Shown here in pieces: positions 1 through 12,420 of a stretch of 64,000 nucleotides of DNA (the stretch's first letter is position 1; each line of letters begins with the position of its first letter). The stretch is from Aquilaria yunnanensis. Its lineage: Eukaryota > Streptophyta > Magnoliopsida > Malvales > Thymelaeaceae. The stretch is taken from positions 72,611,992-72,675,991 of the forward strand of contig CM077600.1 of assembly GCA_039654915.1 (NCBI GenBank). The letters run 5' to 3'. Position numbers and translations under genes: made by a program. Under the pieces are notes generated by a model, which worked only from the letters and a program-made list of their open reading frames with translations, was not told the origin of the DNA and did not search any database.

Positions 1-872
1 GAAAAGTTAGCCTCTATAACAAGAATACTTGAAGTGGAAGTCTTACTTCCCTTTTCCTTAGCAAGTTCTTCAAGATAGACCTTGCAGTTACGCTTCCAGT
101 GTCCAGGTTGCTTACAATTGAAGCACTCCCCTTCCTTTGCCACACCACCCTTTGGTTTCAATGCAGCTGAAGAAGAATTAGCATTAGACTTTCCATTAGC
201 TTTATCCTTCTTCTTATTGGCTTTTCCCTTTCCCTTGCCCTTTTGAACCATCAAAATGGGCTTAGCCTTCTTAAGGTTTTGCTCAGTAGTTCTCAACATG
301 TTGAGCAACTCAAGGAGGGACTTGTCTAGGTCGTTCATGTTATAGTTCATGACGAACTGACTGTAGCTTTCAGGCAACGATTAAAAGACTACATCAATAG
401 CCAACTCTTTCTGAAGAGCAAATCCCAAATTCTCAAGATTCTCAATGTACCCAATCATCTTGAGCACATGAGGACCCACGGGACTTCCCTCAGACATCTT
501 GCACTGAAACAATGCCTTAGAGGTCTCAAACCTCTCATGCCTAGCTTGCTCTTGGAAAAGCATTTTGAGATGTTCGATCATATCGAACGCCCCCATATTC
601 TCAAGTTGCTTCTGAAGCTCAAATTCCATGGTAATAAGCATAAGGCATGCAACATCCAAAGCATCATCAGAATGCCTCTTGTGAGCATCACTTTCAACTC
701 ATGGAGCAGTGGCAACAGGCTCATTCGGAATGGGCTGCTCTAGGACATAGGCCTTTCTCTCTTGTTTGAGGACTATCCTCAAGTTTCGGTACCATTTGAG
801 AAAGTTGGTCCCATTCAGTTTTTCCTTCTCAAGGATTGATCGCAACGAAAGTGTCGATGTGTTTTGTGTCAT
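1..872 (-). pseudogene. Copia retrotransposon gag, 5' part of gag-pol, with stop codons
   Basis: This is the Gag part of a Ty1/copia-type polyprotein read right to left; the pol part would lie left of the window. The ATG at 872 opens with MTQNTSTLSLRSILEKEKL followed by NGTNF and KWYRNLRIVLKQE, the usual start of plant copia Gag (UBN2-type) proteins. The C-terminal zinc knuckle CFNCKQPGHWKRNC is intact at 84-125 and follows a lysine-rich linker (KGKGKGKANKKKDK). Two in-frame stops break it, at about 699-701 and 381-383, so the copy is dead. Gag would form the cytoplasmic particle that packages element RNA. The copia assignment is firm; the lineage within copia is not resolved. Confidence 0.88.
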
Positions 873-3094
873 GGTTATCTACAACAGTAAATATGCAGTG
901 TAAGAGTCATATATTTTAATTCATTTAATAAGGACTTTTATTAAACAATACTCCCACTATTTTCCTCAAAATAATAACCCTCGATATTATTTCGGAACAC
1001 CTCGGCGCTAAGGTATTCTAGTGGGCCAAGATCCATATTTGATCACAACTTGAGTCAGCTTTGGCTTTTCTCTCAAGTTACAGCTATTTAGGTAGGCAAC
1101 TCCTTGCCAATTGCATCTTATGCAACTCTTGGATAGTTGGGTGAACAACACTTGTCCAAGCTCATCCCATGAGCTTAAGCCCAACTCTATGCCTCTAAGT
1201 CCCTAATCCTATTAGGATGACTTAGTTAAGTCGAACCCAAAGTTAGCAGTTTGGATATCACTATTATCCCATCGCGCCTTACCAAGATGAACATAGGTAC
1301 TTTGCTTTGGAAAACCCACCTAATGTTGATCAAAGTCTTAACGAGTGCCAACATTTGGAAGGCATCACATTTAATGACTTAATATTTGTTTGAGGGGTTT
1401 TTTTTTCTTTTGATCTCACCAATTTGTTATCTCCGGTTGTTTTATACATGCATCACATAGAAATATAAAACATGCATCTCATGCTTACAAGAAATAAACG
1501 TGACATGGTTATAGCCCAAACTATGCGATATTCTCAAGCCAATGAGAATATCATAAAGCCTAAGAAAAGAAAAGAGTCTTCACAAGCTCCTTCTCTTCCT
1601 TTCTTGGCTGCCCTTTTGTTGTCACCTCCTTGGACATACTTTCTTGCATGATCCTTGGACATACCACCTTGGATGAGCCCATAATGCACCATTACATCAA
1701 TAATAGAAACCTCGAGTTACATTCAAGGGGAGTAAGGTGAGAAGAGAATGTACAATGAGAGTGATAAGAAAAGGCACGACTCGCAGGCCGTATTTACAAG
1801 TACAACCAATCAAGGGCTATAACTATGCACCATGCTTCAAACACCAATCAGCATATCATGTCAAATCTCATTCAACAAAGATGCATGCCAATTTTCGCGC
1901 GTTGATTAACCAGTTTTTATTTATGTGGCGCTTCGCATACGGCGGTCCCGCTGGCCAATTGCAAGAGAAGAGTGCAGCTGTCTTTTTGGGAGGCTAGGGC
2001 AAGGAGACCTGCGAATTTCTCACTAGAAGTTGTATTTATAGTGAGACTCAACTTCCAGGCCTAATGGGTTTCAAAGCCCTAATCCAATTAGGATTTAATT
2101 TCGGGCTTAATAATGGCTCAACTCTTGGGCCCATTATTAATAAGAAATTAAAGTGAAACCATAACCCAAATAATTAGCCCATGCACTCTAATGATCCAAA
2201 TAGCTCTATGTGTGTGACCCAATAGGCTCTTATCACGTTGGCAATGATCATAAATCACATTTATGATCACAAGCAATGAGCGGTGTCTAGCAACACATCA
2301 TTGCTACCCAAGTGACAAGATTGTCGATGATTCGACTAAACCTTTATGATCATCACCGATATATGCCAATGTCCCTTTGTCCAAGATATCAAGACTAAGC
2401 ACGAGACATGGAATGTGTCACTCTCATATAGCCCAATCTTTGGTTTCTTGATTACCGAGTAGACTAACTTAAGCTGATGACATTGATATCGTATATCAAC
2501 TCATCCGAGCATGGCCATGCGTTTTCTAAGTCTCACTCTATCAAGGGGCCCGAAGATATCACTCCCGTTACATAGGAGGGACAAATCCCAACTTGATCAT
2601 ACAAATCCCTCTGCATGATATGTGACATACCCAATGACCTCCTTCAAGTTCACTCAGTTACGAGCAACAAAGGAAAGTATCAAAGTATGTGACTCACATG
2701 TAGGGAACCTTGATGATCTTAGGTCGAAGGACTACATATACCATGATCACTATGAGAATCACTTATGGCACTCATATAACGATCCATGTAGTGTTCTCAT
2801 GGTGGGTCGGTCCAGTACACAAGTTCTCCAACTTGTACCCATATGTAGACTACATATCTCATATTAGTCTCCACATATGCTAGTCGTTATGTATTATTGC
2901 AACCCGCTCCACAATAATACTAGACCAGGGACGTTTAAGAATATCATTATTCTAGGGTTACAATTATGTTTGTTAACTTACGCAGAAACAAAACAACAAA
3001 CATAATTGCTGGATTAATGCCTTAATAAAATATCATGACTCAATGTGCAAAAATACAATCATCTCATGATTGGCTTTTGGGCACAACACTAACA
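873..3094 (-). mobile_element. 5' leader and LTR of the copia element
   Basis: This non-coding sequence lies upstream of the copia gag on its own strand. The outer LTR end is placed at 3094, where the minus strand begins TGTTAGTGTTGTGCCC, a typical TG start. A TATA box sits at 2033-2040. Transcription would therefore start near 2005, and the inner LTR end should lie between there and the gag start. No clear primer-binding site or terminal CA could be fixed, so the LTR/leader border is unknown. The 5 bp outside the end (GAATG, 3095-3099) would be one half of the target duplication; the other half is outside the window. Confidence 0.65.
2033..2040 (-). promoter_or_regulatory. TATA box in the copia LTR
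   Basis: The minus strand reads TATAAATA here, about 1.05 kb inside the outer LTR end and about 1.16 kb upstream of the gag ATG. It is the best core-promoter candidate for the element. This is inferred from the motif and its position only. Confidence 0.5.
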
Positions 3095-3099
3095 GAATG

Positions 3100-5280
3100 A
3101 CTAAGGTTACCAAAAGAAGGGGGTTTAAGTGTTCCATGTCTAATACTTTGGTGGCTTAGGTTTTAGACTTGGGATATAAGATGGTAAAGTGGGGGATGGC
3201 TGCCATAACACGAGTTCATCCTTCACACCATCATTTCTTCATCCAATTGAGCCCAAAATCAAGAGTTTTTGGTGAAAAGAGAAGCCACCATAAGTATATA
3301 GGCCATTGGTCAATTGGAAGCTTATTTCAAGCATAAAATCATGGTTTTGGAGCTTAGAAGCATGTTTTTTCCCACCGCTATTTTTTATACAAGGTAATCA
3401 ATGTGTTCTTGATTGATGTCATGTTTATTAGTTGATTAGGAGCTTGGGTTTTGGTTAGAAGTTAGTAATTTGATGTTTTGTGCCCATATTTGCTTGGAAC
3501 TTAGGTTGGACTTTGTGGCACTTGGTTAGTGTGAAAGAGTTGTATAATTCTTGCTTCTTACTTGAATTTGAGGTAAGGGATTAAGTGTTTCAAGTTTGAT
3601 TGATGCTATTTGAGTGCTGATCCTTGATGGAATCAAGTAGTTTCATAAACAGCATTAATTATGGGCAAGTGTGTTTATGGCAGATTAGGCTTGGAATTAT
3701 GGATTGTGTGATGTTTTGATGCATCATAGGAAGTTTATGATGGTGTATTTATGGCCTATGTAAGTTGTTTTACAGGTTTATGGTGAGTTTAGGCGTCTAT
3801 TGTATGCCTTAAACTCATAGAAAACCTTTAAAAAGGCTTCGAAGGGTCTTTTTGAGGTTCAAGACACGGGGTCCTGGTGCCTCAGTGCCTCAATGCCTAA
3901 GCCACATTTTGTGCTCCACAGAATACAATGCTCCATGTGCCTAGGCCCCAGCTGGCACCTAAGCCCCAGAGACACCCTACCTAGCGCTTAATCCCTAAAG
4001 GCATTTTTCAGCAAATTTTAGCTTTTTCAAATGAGATCCGGGGGAGGGCAAGGATGGTCCTAGGGATGCCTAAAGGTTGTAATGGTACAATGACACCCCG
4101 AAACATCCAAAATCTCTCTCTTGATTTAGGGGTTTTCTCATAGTTTTGTAAATGGTAAATGCACTTCACGAGAAAACTAGTTATTTGGCCACAATAATAC
4201 ACCATTAGATGAGGTGGAACGTTTAGTACCATTGAGACCTTAGTTCTGCCTTTGGGTTCAAGGTCTTGATGAGGAAACCTTAGTACACCTAGTGATAAGG
4301 TGGAAGGTTTAGCACCATTGAGACCTTAGTTGTATCTTTGGCTTCAAGGGCTTGATGAGGCAACCTTAGTACACCTAGTGGGTTCTTTGGGACCTAAGAA
4401 CATTCAATCCAACAAAAGTGCCCCTATACAACATAAAGGAGGTTCAACTAGAGGAGAACTTCACTAGTTAGGCTAATAAGCAATGCTTGCTAGTAGACAA
4501 GGCTTTGCCTTGTAGTTCAAGGGCTAGGTAGAGGACAAGTCCCAAAGGACTAAAATTATGCACATTAAGTTTAGCCTCATGTTGTACAAGCTCACAGTAG
4601 ATTACATATGGTTATATATGTGTTGTCCTTAGTATCTTTTCTTGTAAGTGAAGACCTTTACTGAGAATTACAATTCTCACTCCCTAGTTTATGTTGTGCA
4701 GGTTCTGACGATATTATGCCTGATAACCACTAAGGGTTGTCGTGGTAGTTTGCTTTTGTAGGTAATTAGCTTTGAGAATCTTTATGATTCTAGTTTTATT
4801 AGGTACTTGTTGGTAAAGCGATAGTACTAATTATAGTCTTTCTTGGCCATAGTGGCTTAGTTGAGCACGTGGAGGACATTTTGAGGCTCACCTCCGAGAT
4901 TACATCTAAGGGGGAGCTAGATGGAAAGATCTTAGTAGGACAGCCTTGTGTATATTATATGCACTAGTTGCCTCTTATGTTTATGGATGGAGTCCTAGAC
5001 TCTAGGGTTGCTTTGGGGTGAGGGCATTAGTCTACTTTATGTATAAATGCTCCCACACAGTTGTTATGTGTAGTGTATTCATATCAATGTTGATTTTGTA
5101 TGCTTTGGCTTTTTGAGCTTGTTTTCTATAAACAAAAACTTGGTCAAATGAATGTTTTTATGATTTTCTTTAGCTTAAGTCAAAGCACAAAGAGCATGCA
5201 TCCTGCATATTCTAGGTTAATCAACTAGTATCATGAAGTTTTAATCCGCACACATATATAACTAGCCAATTGCAAGTATT
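3100..5280 (+). mobile_element. LTR-like non-coding block (degenerate)
   Basis: No coding sequence is recognisable. The block contains a short tandem duplication (4208-4380) and, at 4663-4678, a perfect inverted repeat GAGAATT-AC-AATTCTC followed by CACTCCCTAG and a TGTGCAG string. The same arrangement occurs on the opposite strand near 52995-53020, inside a sequence that interrupts a CACTA gene. That suggests both are members of one LTR-type repeat family. Ends and target duplication could not be defined. The call as a solo LTR or non-autonomous LTR element is inference. Confidence 0.35.
4208..4380. repeat. Two-copy tandem repeat, ~86 bp unit
   Basis: Unit 1 (4208-4293) and unit 2 (4294-4380) share the phrases CATTGAGACCTTAGTT and CCTTAGTACACCTAGTG, with scattered substitutions. 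It lies inside the LTR-like block. Confidence 0.8.
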
Positions 5281-5399
5281 GTGAAACTTGTTCTCACAGG
5301 CTTCCTAGGCAGGGCCAAGGGTGGCCATGTCAGGTGCCCTGGGAAGATTCTGTGGGAGCTTCAAGTAGATTGATGTGTGTTTGACAAAAGAACTTTTTC

Positions 5400-8300
5400 A
5401 ATGCTGAGACCATCATCAAAAGACTAAGGTTGTTGGTTGTGCAAGGCAAAATTCTAACTTTGAAAATGGATTGTGTAATTGCTACAGTTTATGCCCCAAA
5501 TGATGATTAGCTTAGAAGTTAGCCGTGGAATGATATATTGCAATTAAAATCAGTTATTTCAAGATTCTGCCTGATCAGTGGAGATTTTAATGAGGTCCTA
5601 ACTATTGAAGAAATGAATCCAGCTTCAAGTATCAACATAGGAATAAAAGACTTTCAAGTTTTTGTGAATAACACGGAACTACTGGATATTCCTTTGAAGG
5701 CAGGTTCTTTTACATGGTCTAATAATCAAGCACAGTTGGTGATAAGTAAAATTGACAAATTTCTTAGAAATCCTAAATTCCTATGCCGCTTTCCAAAATT
5801 GCAGCAATAGCTAGTCAGAGAATTCTTTTTAGACCATATTGCTATTTGCTTGGGATGGAAATAGACTAATTGAAGCCTAATCCCTTTTAAATTTTATAAT
5901 TGGTGGCTAAAGCATGAGGATTTTGGTTATTGGTTCTCTTAGACATGGTCTTCCTTTGATGTTAACTCAGATAGGAGGTCTACAATCATTCATAAATTGA
6001 AGAAGACAAAGCACTTGTTGAAGGAGAAGTTTGGGAACTCTTGGAAAAGGGTGGATGCAGACCTAAAAAAAAAGAAAAAACAATTGTTGAGATTGAATGA
6101 ATTAAAGGAGTTGCATCTAGATAATAAGGGCACTTTTAATCAATGGACTATATATAATAATCAAGTATGGTTATTACAAAAAAAAAAGCATTAGCTAAGT
6201 AGAGATTGAGATGTAATTGGTTGAAGTTTGGAGATTACAACTCAAAATACTTCCATTTAATCATGTATAACAGAGTGCGAGAAAATAACTTGTCATCTAT
6301 TCTAACATATGGTAGAATCTTTGGAGAGCTAAGTGCTGCAAAAAATTCAATTGCTAGCTACTTTCAGATACATTTCTCTTAAGGATTTGGCCCTTTCTTA
6401 AAGCCTTTAAAGGTTGCTTTTCAGAACCTAAGTATAGAAGATGAAGTGGCCATTAAAGTAGAGTTTTCAAATGAGGAGGTGAAACATGCAATATGAAGTT
6501 GTGATTGTGACAAAGCCCCTAGTCTGGATATATTCAACTTCAATTTCATTAAAAAAAACTAGTCAATTTTAACGAAGGACATTATGGATTTAATGAACAA
6601 CTTCTATCACACAGGGCGATTTCCGAAGGAGGCCAACTCATCTTCTATAGCCTAATTCCAAAAAAAGATCTTCCTTGAAATGTTACAAGACTTTCGGCCT
6701 ATTTTTCTTGTTGGCAATATCTACAAGACATTATCGAAGGTGTTGGCTTTTGGATTGAGAAGTGTGATGGAGGAGGTGATGGGGACTCGCAATATGCTTT
6801 CACAAAAAAAAAATAGATCTTAGATTGCATTTTTATTACAACTGAAGTTGTGCATTCGCTAATAACATCTAAGAGGAAAGGATTGATATTAAAAATAAAC
6901 TTTGAGAAAGCTTGCGGCTCAATTGATTGTAGTTTTCTTGATGCTATCATGAAGGAGATAGGATTCAATAGAAGATGGAGCTCTTGGATCATTATTGTGT
7001 TCAAACAGTTTCAGTTTCTGTATTGGTTAATGGATCCCCAATAAGACAGTTTTACATGGGCAGAAGGTTAAGACAGGGGGACCCAATGTCCCCTTTCTTG
7101 TTTAATCTTATGAGCAAACGCCTAAATGTGCTACTAATTTCTGGTGTTGATGTTGGTGTGTTAAAGGAAAAAAGGATCTCTCACCTACAATTTGCTGATG
7201 ATACCCTATTATTCTATAGTGGGGAGTTAAAGGAGTTAAAGAGCTTAAAGAGGAACAAAATATGACTTTAGTTGTCTTTCGGTTTAAAGATTAATAAGAT
7301 GAAAACTATGTCGTATGGTGTGAACATTGAACAAAATTGTGTGAAATGATGGGGCAAAGAAATTGGCTGTTCTTATGGCCTTATTCTTTTTCGATATCTA
7401 GGCTTGCCAATCGACGACAATCCTCTTTCTCTAAAAATCTAGGAGCCTGTGCTAGAGAGTTTTAGATCAAGGTTAAGTTTATGAAAATCAAGATTCTTGT
7501 TGAGAGGGAGGAGGGGCACACTTATAAAGTTAGCTCTAAACAACTTGCTTTATACTATTTTTCCATCTTTGTTGTACCTGCAAGTATATTGAAAGGGCTT
7601 GAGAAATTGTAAAGATAGTTCTTTTAAGGCAATGAAAAAGGAACAAGAAAGCTTATTTCAATTTGCTGGAAGAATGTAATTAGACCAAAATCAAATGGGG
7701 GCCTAGGAATTGGTGACCTATGAAGGAAAAATGAGGCATTACTATCAAAATGGATTTGGAGATATGGTAATGAAATATAAGCTAATTGGAGGGGGTGGTT
7801 TGTGCTAAGTATGGTGAAGATAAAAAAAGGCCTATGGACAATTATTCCTACAGGAAGAAGTGTGTCAAATGTTTGGAAGAGATTAACAGATGTGCTGAAA
7901 GTGAACAATGGTGTAATCACATCATGAACAAAGGTCTTATCTCACTAATTGGAGATGGTAGCAATATGTTTTTCTAGATAAATCACTGGGTGGAGGGCAT
8001 GATTCTAACAAATAAATTTCTAAGAATTTATGTGTTGTTTGAAAATAAAGAAAGGAAGGTCTGTGATTTTGGATATTGGAGTGATGGGTTATGGAAACGG
8101 GATGTGAAGCTGAGAAGACCATTATTTGATTGGGAGAAATTGATATAGGAGGAACTCTTGAAGACAATTGATAAAAAAATTTATCAGCTAATTCCACAGA
8201 CAAGCTTGGGCAAGTCTTCAGTAAAATCCTTTGTTCAATAGGCTAATTCAATTCCCGACCCAAGTTCAGAAAGGATTGTGTCAGTGTGGAGTTTTTGGGC

Positions 8301-9204
8301 ACCTCCAAATATATCAATCTTTATGTGGCAATTACTATAAGAAAAGTTGATCACAAGGAGCGTGTTGGCTAATCATAATATCCTGGAGGTATGATATGCA
8401 ATCTATCCATTGTGCAACGAAAGTTTAGAATTTGTAAACTATTTATTTTTACATTGTGCTTTTGCTTCAAAACTATGGATACTGATCTTGCAAGAATAAG
8501 GTTTGCAATGGCCGATTCTAGCAACAATCATATGCTTTTATTTGCAGTGGAAGGAGCATGCAAATCATGTTGGTTCGAATGAAGTATGGTTGTTATTCTT
8601 CTGTGCAACAACCTGGATAATCTAGCAATAGTGAAATAATGCGATTTTCAAGGGTAAATATCTTGACGTTATGGTAGCAAATAACGTGATTAAGCTTCAA
8701 GCAGGCCACTAAATTGCTGCAAAATGGTCTGGATCAAAATTATCTAGCCTAAAAATATTGATCAAGCCTGCAAGTGTGAAGGTAACAAGGAAAAAAGAAA
8801 TTTCAACGAATGGAATTTGTTGGGTAGCTCCAAAAACATGGGCATTTAAGTTTATGTGGATGCGTCTATTTTTAAAGATGGTATAAAGGCAGTTGTGGGA
8901 GGTATTTTAAAAGATTCAAACAACAAATTGATGTGTTTTTTTTCAAAAAATATTAAAGCTTCGGGGGTTGAAGAGGCAGAATTAATTGCGATATTAGATG
9001 CTTTAAAGATTGTATGGAATAAATGGAGCATTGTTTCTCAAGATATATCATTGGGAGAATGATTCCTTGTTGGCAACAAATTGGATTAATGGTAGAGGTT
9101 GTAAACTGTGGAGATATATTGATTTGTTGTGCCAAATTGAGAGCTTGATGCAAAGACTACCTAGGTGTAACATCTATCATGTACCAAAGGAGGCCAATAG
9201 GTGA
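5400..9204 (+). pseudogene. LINE (L1-type non-LTR retrotransposon) ORF2, heavily decayed
   Basis: Fragments of one LINE ORF2 appear in the correct order. An endonuclease region lies at about 5420-5810, with a VYAPND-type motif near 5490 and ISGDFNEVL followed by GSFTWSN (5570-5730). The reverse transcriptase follows at about 6400-7260, with FEKACGSIDCSFLDA, RRLRQGDPMSPFLFNLM and the catalytic box FADDTLLF near 7190. A zinc-binding/linker region follows at about 7380-8600. An RNase H domain lies at about 8850-9204, with VYVDASIFKDG and EEAELIAILDAL near the start and VPKEANR near the end. Many stops and frameshifts separate the pieces, so no active protein can be made. The RNase H domain points to a plant L1 clade. 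No poly(A) tail or target duplication was found, and the 5' end is uncertain. Confidence 0.88.
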
Positions 9205-9761
9205 AGATTTCAGGATCTTATGATCTTATGATAATATACTTTTATGTTATCTACTCATGTATATGCCACATGCATATTTGTTCATTTGAATTCAACATGG
9301 ATATAGGCATGCATAACATATTATATAACATATCAAGATCACATACAAGTTGTGTTAAATAAATCCTAGCATGCTACTAAGAATATACGAAAATGAAACC
9401 TAACATGCTACTAAATCAAGAAAAGATGTGCACCTTTCTTCTTGGTTATCTTTAGCGAAAAAACTTGAGGGAGAACTTGATCTTAGAGGAGTGCCTTGAA
9501 GCTTGAAATAGAGATGAACAATCTCTATGTAAATCCACCCACAATGCTCTCAAGAAGTGTTTAATATTTCGGCCTCTAAAGGAAATAGGAGGAGAACAAT
9601 TTTCTCTCAAGAAAATGGAGCAAATGGAGTGCAAATTCGTGCTTAAAATGGCTAGCCTCTAAAGGCTATTTATAGATGACCAAAAGGCACACCTTTACAC
9701 TAAGAAAGGTGTCTTTTAAGCCAAAGAACACTTCCTTTGGCCAATGGTCATGTATGGTGGC
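9205..9761. other. Gene-free sequence after the LINE
   Basis: No coding potential or structural RNA was recognised. The right half contains CTTTGGCC/TGTCTTTTAGCC phrases that grade into the 69-bp repeats to its right. Confidence 0.5.
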
Positions 9762-9900
9762 GAAAATACATGTCTTTTAGCCAAGGAACACTTCCTTTGG
9801 CCTATAACCACCCCATAACTACCTTATGGCCAAAATACATGTCTTTTAGCCAAGGAACACTTCCTTTGGCCTATAACCACCCTATAACTACCTTATGGCC
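9762..9900. repeat. Two-copy 69-bp tandem repeat
   Basis: Units 9762-9830 and 9831-9899 are nearly identical (AAAATACATGTCTTTTAGCC ... ACTACCTTATGGCC). Partial relatives occur at 9700-9760 and 9900-10060. The period is a multiple of three, so a short open frame runs through it, but nothing suggests that it is coding. Confidence 0.9.
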
Positions 9901-10129
9901 GAATATACATGTCCCTTGAAGTCATAGGACATCACTCTTGGTGCAATAACCACCCCAACCACCCTCATTCATACATGTCTTTTCACTCAAGGAACACTTC
10001 CTTTAGATGAAAAGACATGTTCTTTTAGCCAATAGTCATCTCTTTTGATGAAGAGACATACCTTTATGCAAAATATGTGTCTCTTGGTGGTTTTGAGCTA
10101 AAAGCAAGGTGAGCTGGCACAAAGCTAGC

Positions 10130-10560
10130 TCACTATGCTACTTATGCACCATTGAGCTCCTCTGAGCTCCAATCAAGCTCCATGAACTAAGGTCTAGTTC
10201 CCTGAACTGGCCTTGAGCTGGAGTTAGCTACTCTCAACTGAAGTGAACTGAAGTCTAGCTACATTCAGCTACCAAAAGCTGAAGTGAGCTGACTTGAGCT
10301 GACTTGAGTTAACTTGAGCTGAAGTCCTGCTACTTTGAGCTACTTATAGCTGAAGTGAGCTGACTTGAGCTGAAGTCCAGCTACATTCAGCTATCAGAAG
10401 CTGAAGTGAGCTGACTTGAGCTGACTTGAGCTAACTTGAGCTGAAGTCCAGCTAACTTTGAGCTACTTATAGCTGAAGTGAGCTGACTTGAGCTAAAGGG
10501 AGCTACTTTTAGCTGCTTTAGATAGCTGTTCAAGCTAGAGTTAGCTCAATAAGCTCAAAT
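10130..10560. repeat. Minisatellite built on AGCT-rich units
   Basis: Imperfect reiterations of TGAGCTGACTT, AGCTGAAGTC and GCTACTTTTAGCT run for about 430 bp. Higher-order blocks recur, for example 10262-10380 against 10390-10500. AGCT is self-complementary, so the tract could form many small hairpins. No gene is associated. Confidence 0.85.
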
Positions 10561-11160
10561 CCTATCTTAAAAGGATCTTCGTGCGCCAAGAATTTCAACA
10601 ATAGGGACACTAACTCACTTGCAAAACAAGGATTACAGAGAGCTATCCCATTATATTTTTGGATTAAAAAGTTGTGTTATTAGGTTTGGATGAATTTTGT
10701 ATGTTTAGAGGGCTGTACACTTCTGAGTATCCTATCAATAAAGTAACTTTTACTGGTAAAAACAAGAAGTAACAATCATCCTTAAGAATTCCAATCCATG
10801 CTCAAAAGTATGGATAAAAAAATAAGCTCAAAAAATGCAACAATAAAATAAGAAAATTTAGAATTTAGAGCCTAAGCTATCACTTCCTTACACTTATTTT
10901 ACACATTGCCCCTAATGTGTAGAATAAAGAATGAAGAGATAATATAAAAATTAAAATAAATACTACCTTGGAGTTGAAGAACCAAGATCTTGATGAAGGC
11001 CATTGGATTACAAAAGTCATCAAAGATGTTCATAGCCCAAAATTGCAAGAAATTCTAGCGAGAAGTAATAGTGCATTGTCCTTACTCAAAATAAAAACAC
11101 ATAAATAAAATAACTTAAAAAATAAATAGAAAAAAATTAAAACAAAGTAATGAATGATTG
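10561..11160. other. Gene-free AT-rich sequence
   Basis: No recognisable coding sequence or repeat structure. It could be a decayed downstream part of the gypsy fragment that begins at 11.2 kb, but no motif supports this. Confidence 0.4.
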
Positions 11161-12420
11161 GATTGCCTCACAACAAGCATTTGTTTATTGTCATCAACTT
11201 GACAAAAACACTATGAAAATCAAGTTACTCCCTTAGGAACCACATCATCCACAACACTTGGTTTCAAACACTGCCCAATGCCAAATTTATTCAAGTTGCA
11301 CTTTTGACTCCAGTATTTGATTCATTTCTTCTTATTATGAGAATTCTGACTACCTTCCAACTTAAACATCTCTTCACCACTTAAGGGGAACAATTTATTT
11401 CTTGCTCAACCTCAATCTTCGTTTTCACTAGTGGTTACTTCAACTCAAAATTAATCACATTAGAAATTGAAGCAATTAGTTCATTAGCACCTGTTCCTAC
11501 ACTGAACAAACATAACTATAAGAAATTATTAAATATGACATTATCAAAGCCCTCATTCAATTCTTGATCCATAACATCAGCATGAAAACAAGAATCATTT
11601 TCCACTAGATATTTCATATCTTTAAACACATTAAAAGTGACTTGTACATCTTGCACCCTAAGTATCACTTTACCCTGTTGAGCATCAATTAAGGTCCTAG
11701 CTGTAGCTAAAAATTGCATGCTCAAAATAAGAGGAATTTCTTTATCCTTTTCTATGTCCAACACAACAAAATCAGTAGGAAAAATAAATTTATGCACCTT
11801 AACTAAAATGTCATTAATGATTCATCTAGGATAAATTATTGACCTGACAGCTAACTTTAATGAAACAGTTAAAGGTTTAACTTCACCGAGACCCAATTTC
11901 TTGAAAATTAATAGAGGCATTAAATTAATGATAGTTTTTAAATCACATAATACTCTATCAAATTTAAAAGTACCAATAGTGCAAGGGATAGTAAAACTCC
12001 CTGGGTCTTTTCAAATTCTGTGGTAGCTTCTATTGAATTATAGCTGAGCACTCTTAAGTAAGATTCATAATCTCATATTCCTCAAGCGTTCTTTTGTTGG
12101 AGACAATGTCTTTCACGAACTTGGCATTGCTAGGCATCTCCTTTAAAAGATCTAGAAAATGAATGTTAATGTGCAACTTCTTAAAGACTTCAAGAAATTT
12201 AGAAAATTGTTCATCTACATTTTTCTTTTTCAATCTTTAGGGAAAAGGAATTGGAGGAAAATAAGGCTTAACAAAAGAAGAACTAGAATTAGAAGCTTCT
12301 TTTTTTTGCTTTGCTTTCTCCTATTCTGGCTACTGGTTTCCTTCATCCTTTCCTCCATTGGAGTTTTGCCCACCAATCCATTTGCTCTTTTCTTGAAGAA
12401 CTTTCTCACTCCTTAAAGTA
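11161..12420 (-). pseudogene. Ty3/gypsy gag-protease fragment, non-functional
   Basis: Read on the minus strand, this is the gag end and aspartic-protease region of a plant gypsy element of the non-chromoviral (Athila/Tat-like) type. In order it shows PYFPPIPFP, KFLEVFKKLHINIHFLDLL, MPSNAKFVKDIVSNKRTLEE, then DPGSFTIPCTIG, NLMPLLIFKKLGLGEVKPL and VHKFIFPTDFVVLDIEKDKE. Where the family carries the catalytic DLG[AS]S triad, this copy reads CDLKTI, so the active-site glycine is lost. In-frame stops occur in several places, including one just before the segment INDILVKVHKFIFP. The reverse transcriptase that should follow to the left is not recognisable, so the copy is truncated. Confidence 0.82.

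Noticed and set aside
9737..9919. Repeat-containing 60-codon open frame
   Set aside because: It exists only because the tandem unit is 69 bp, a multiple of three. No start context, domain or neighbouring exons.
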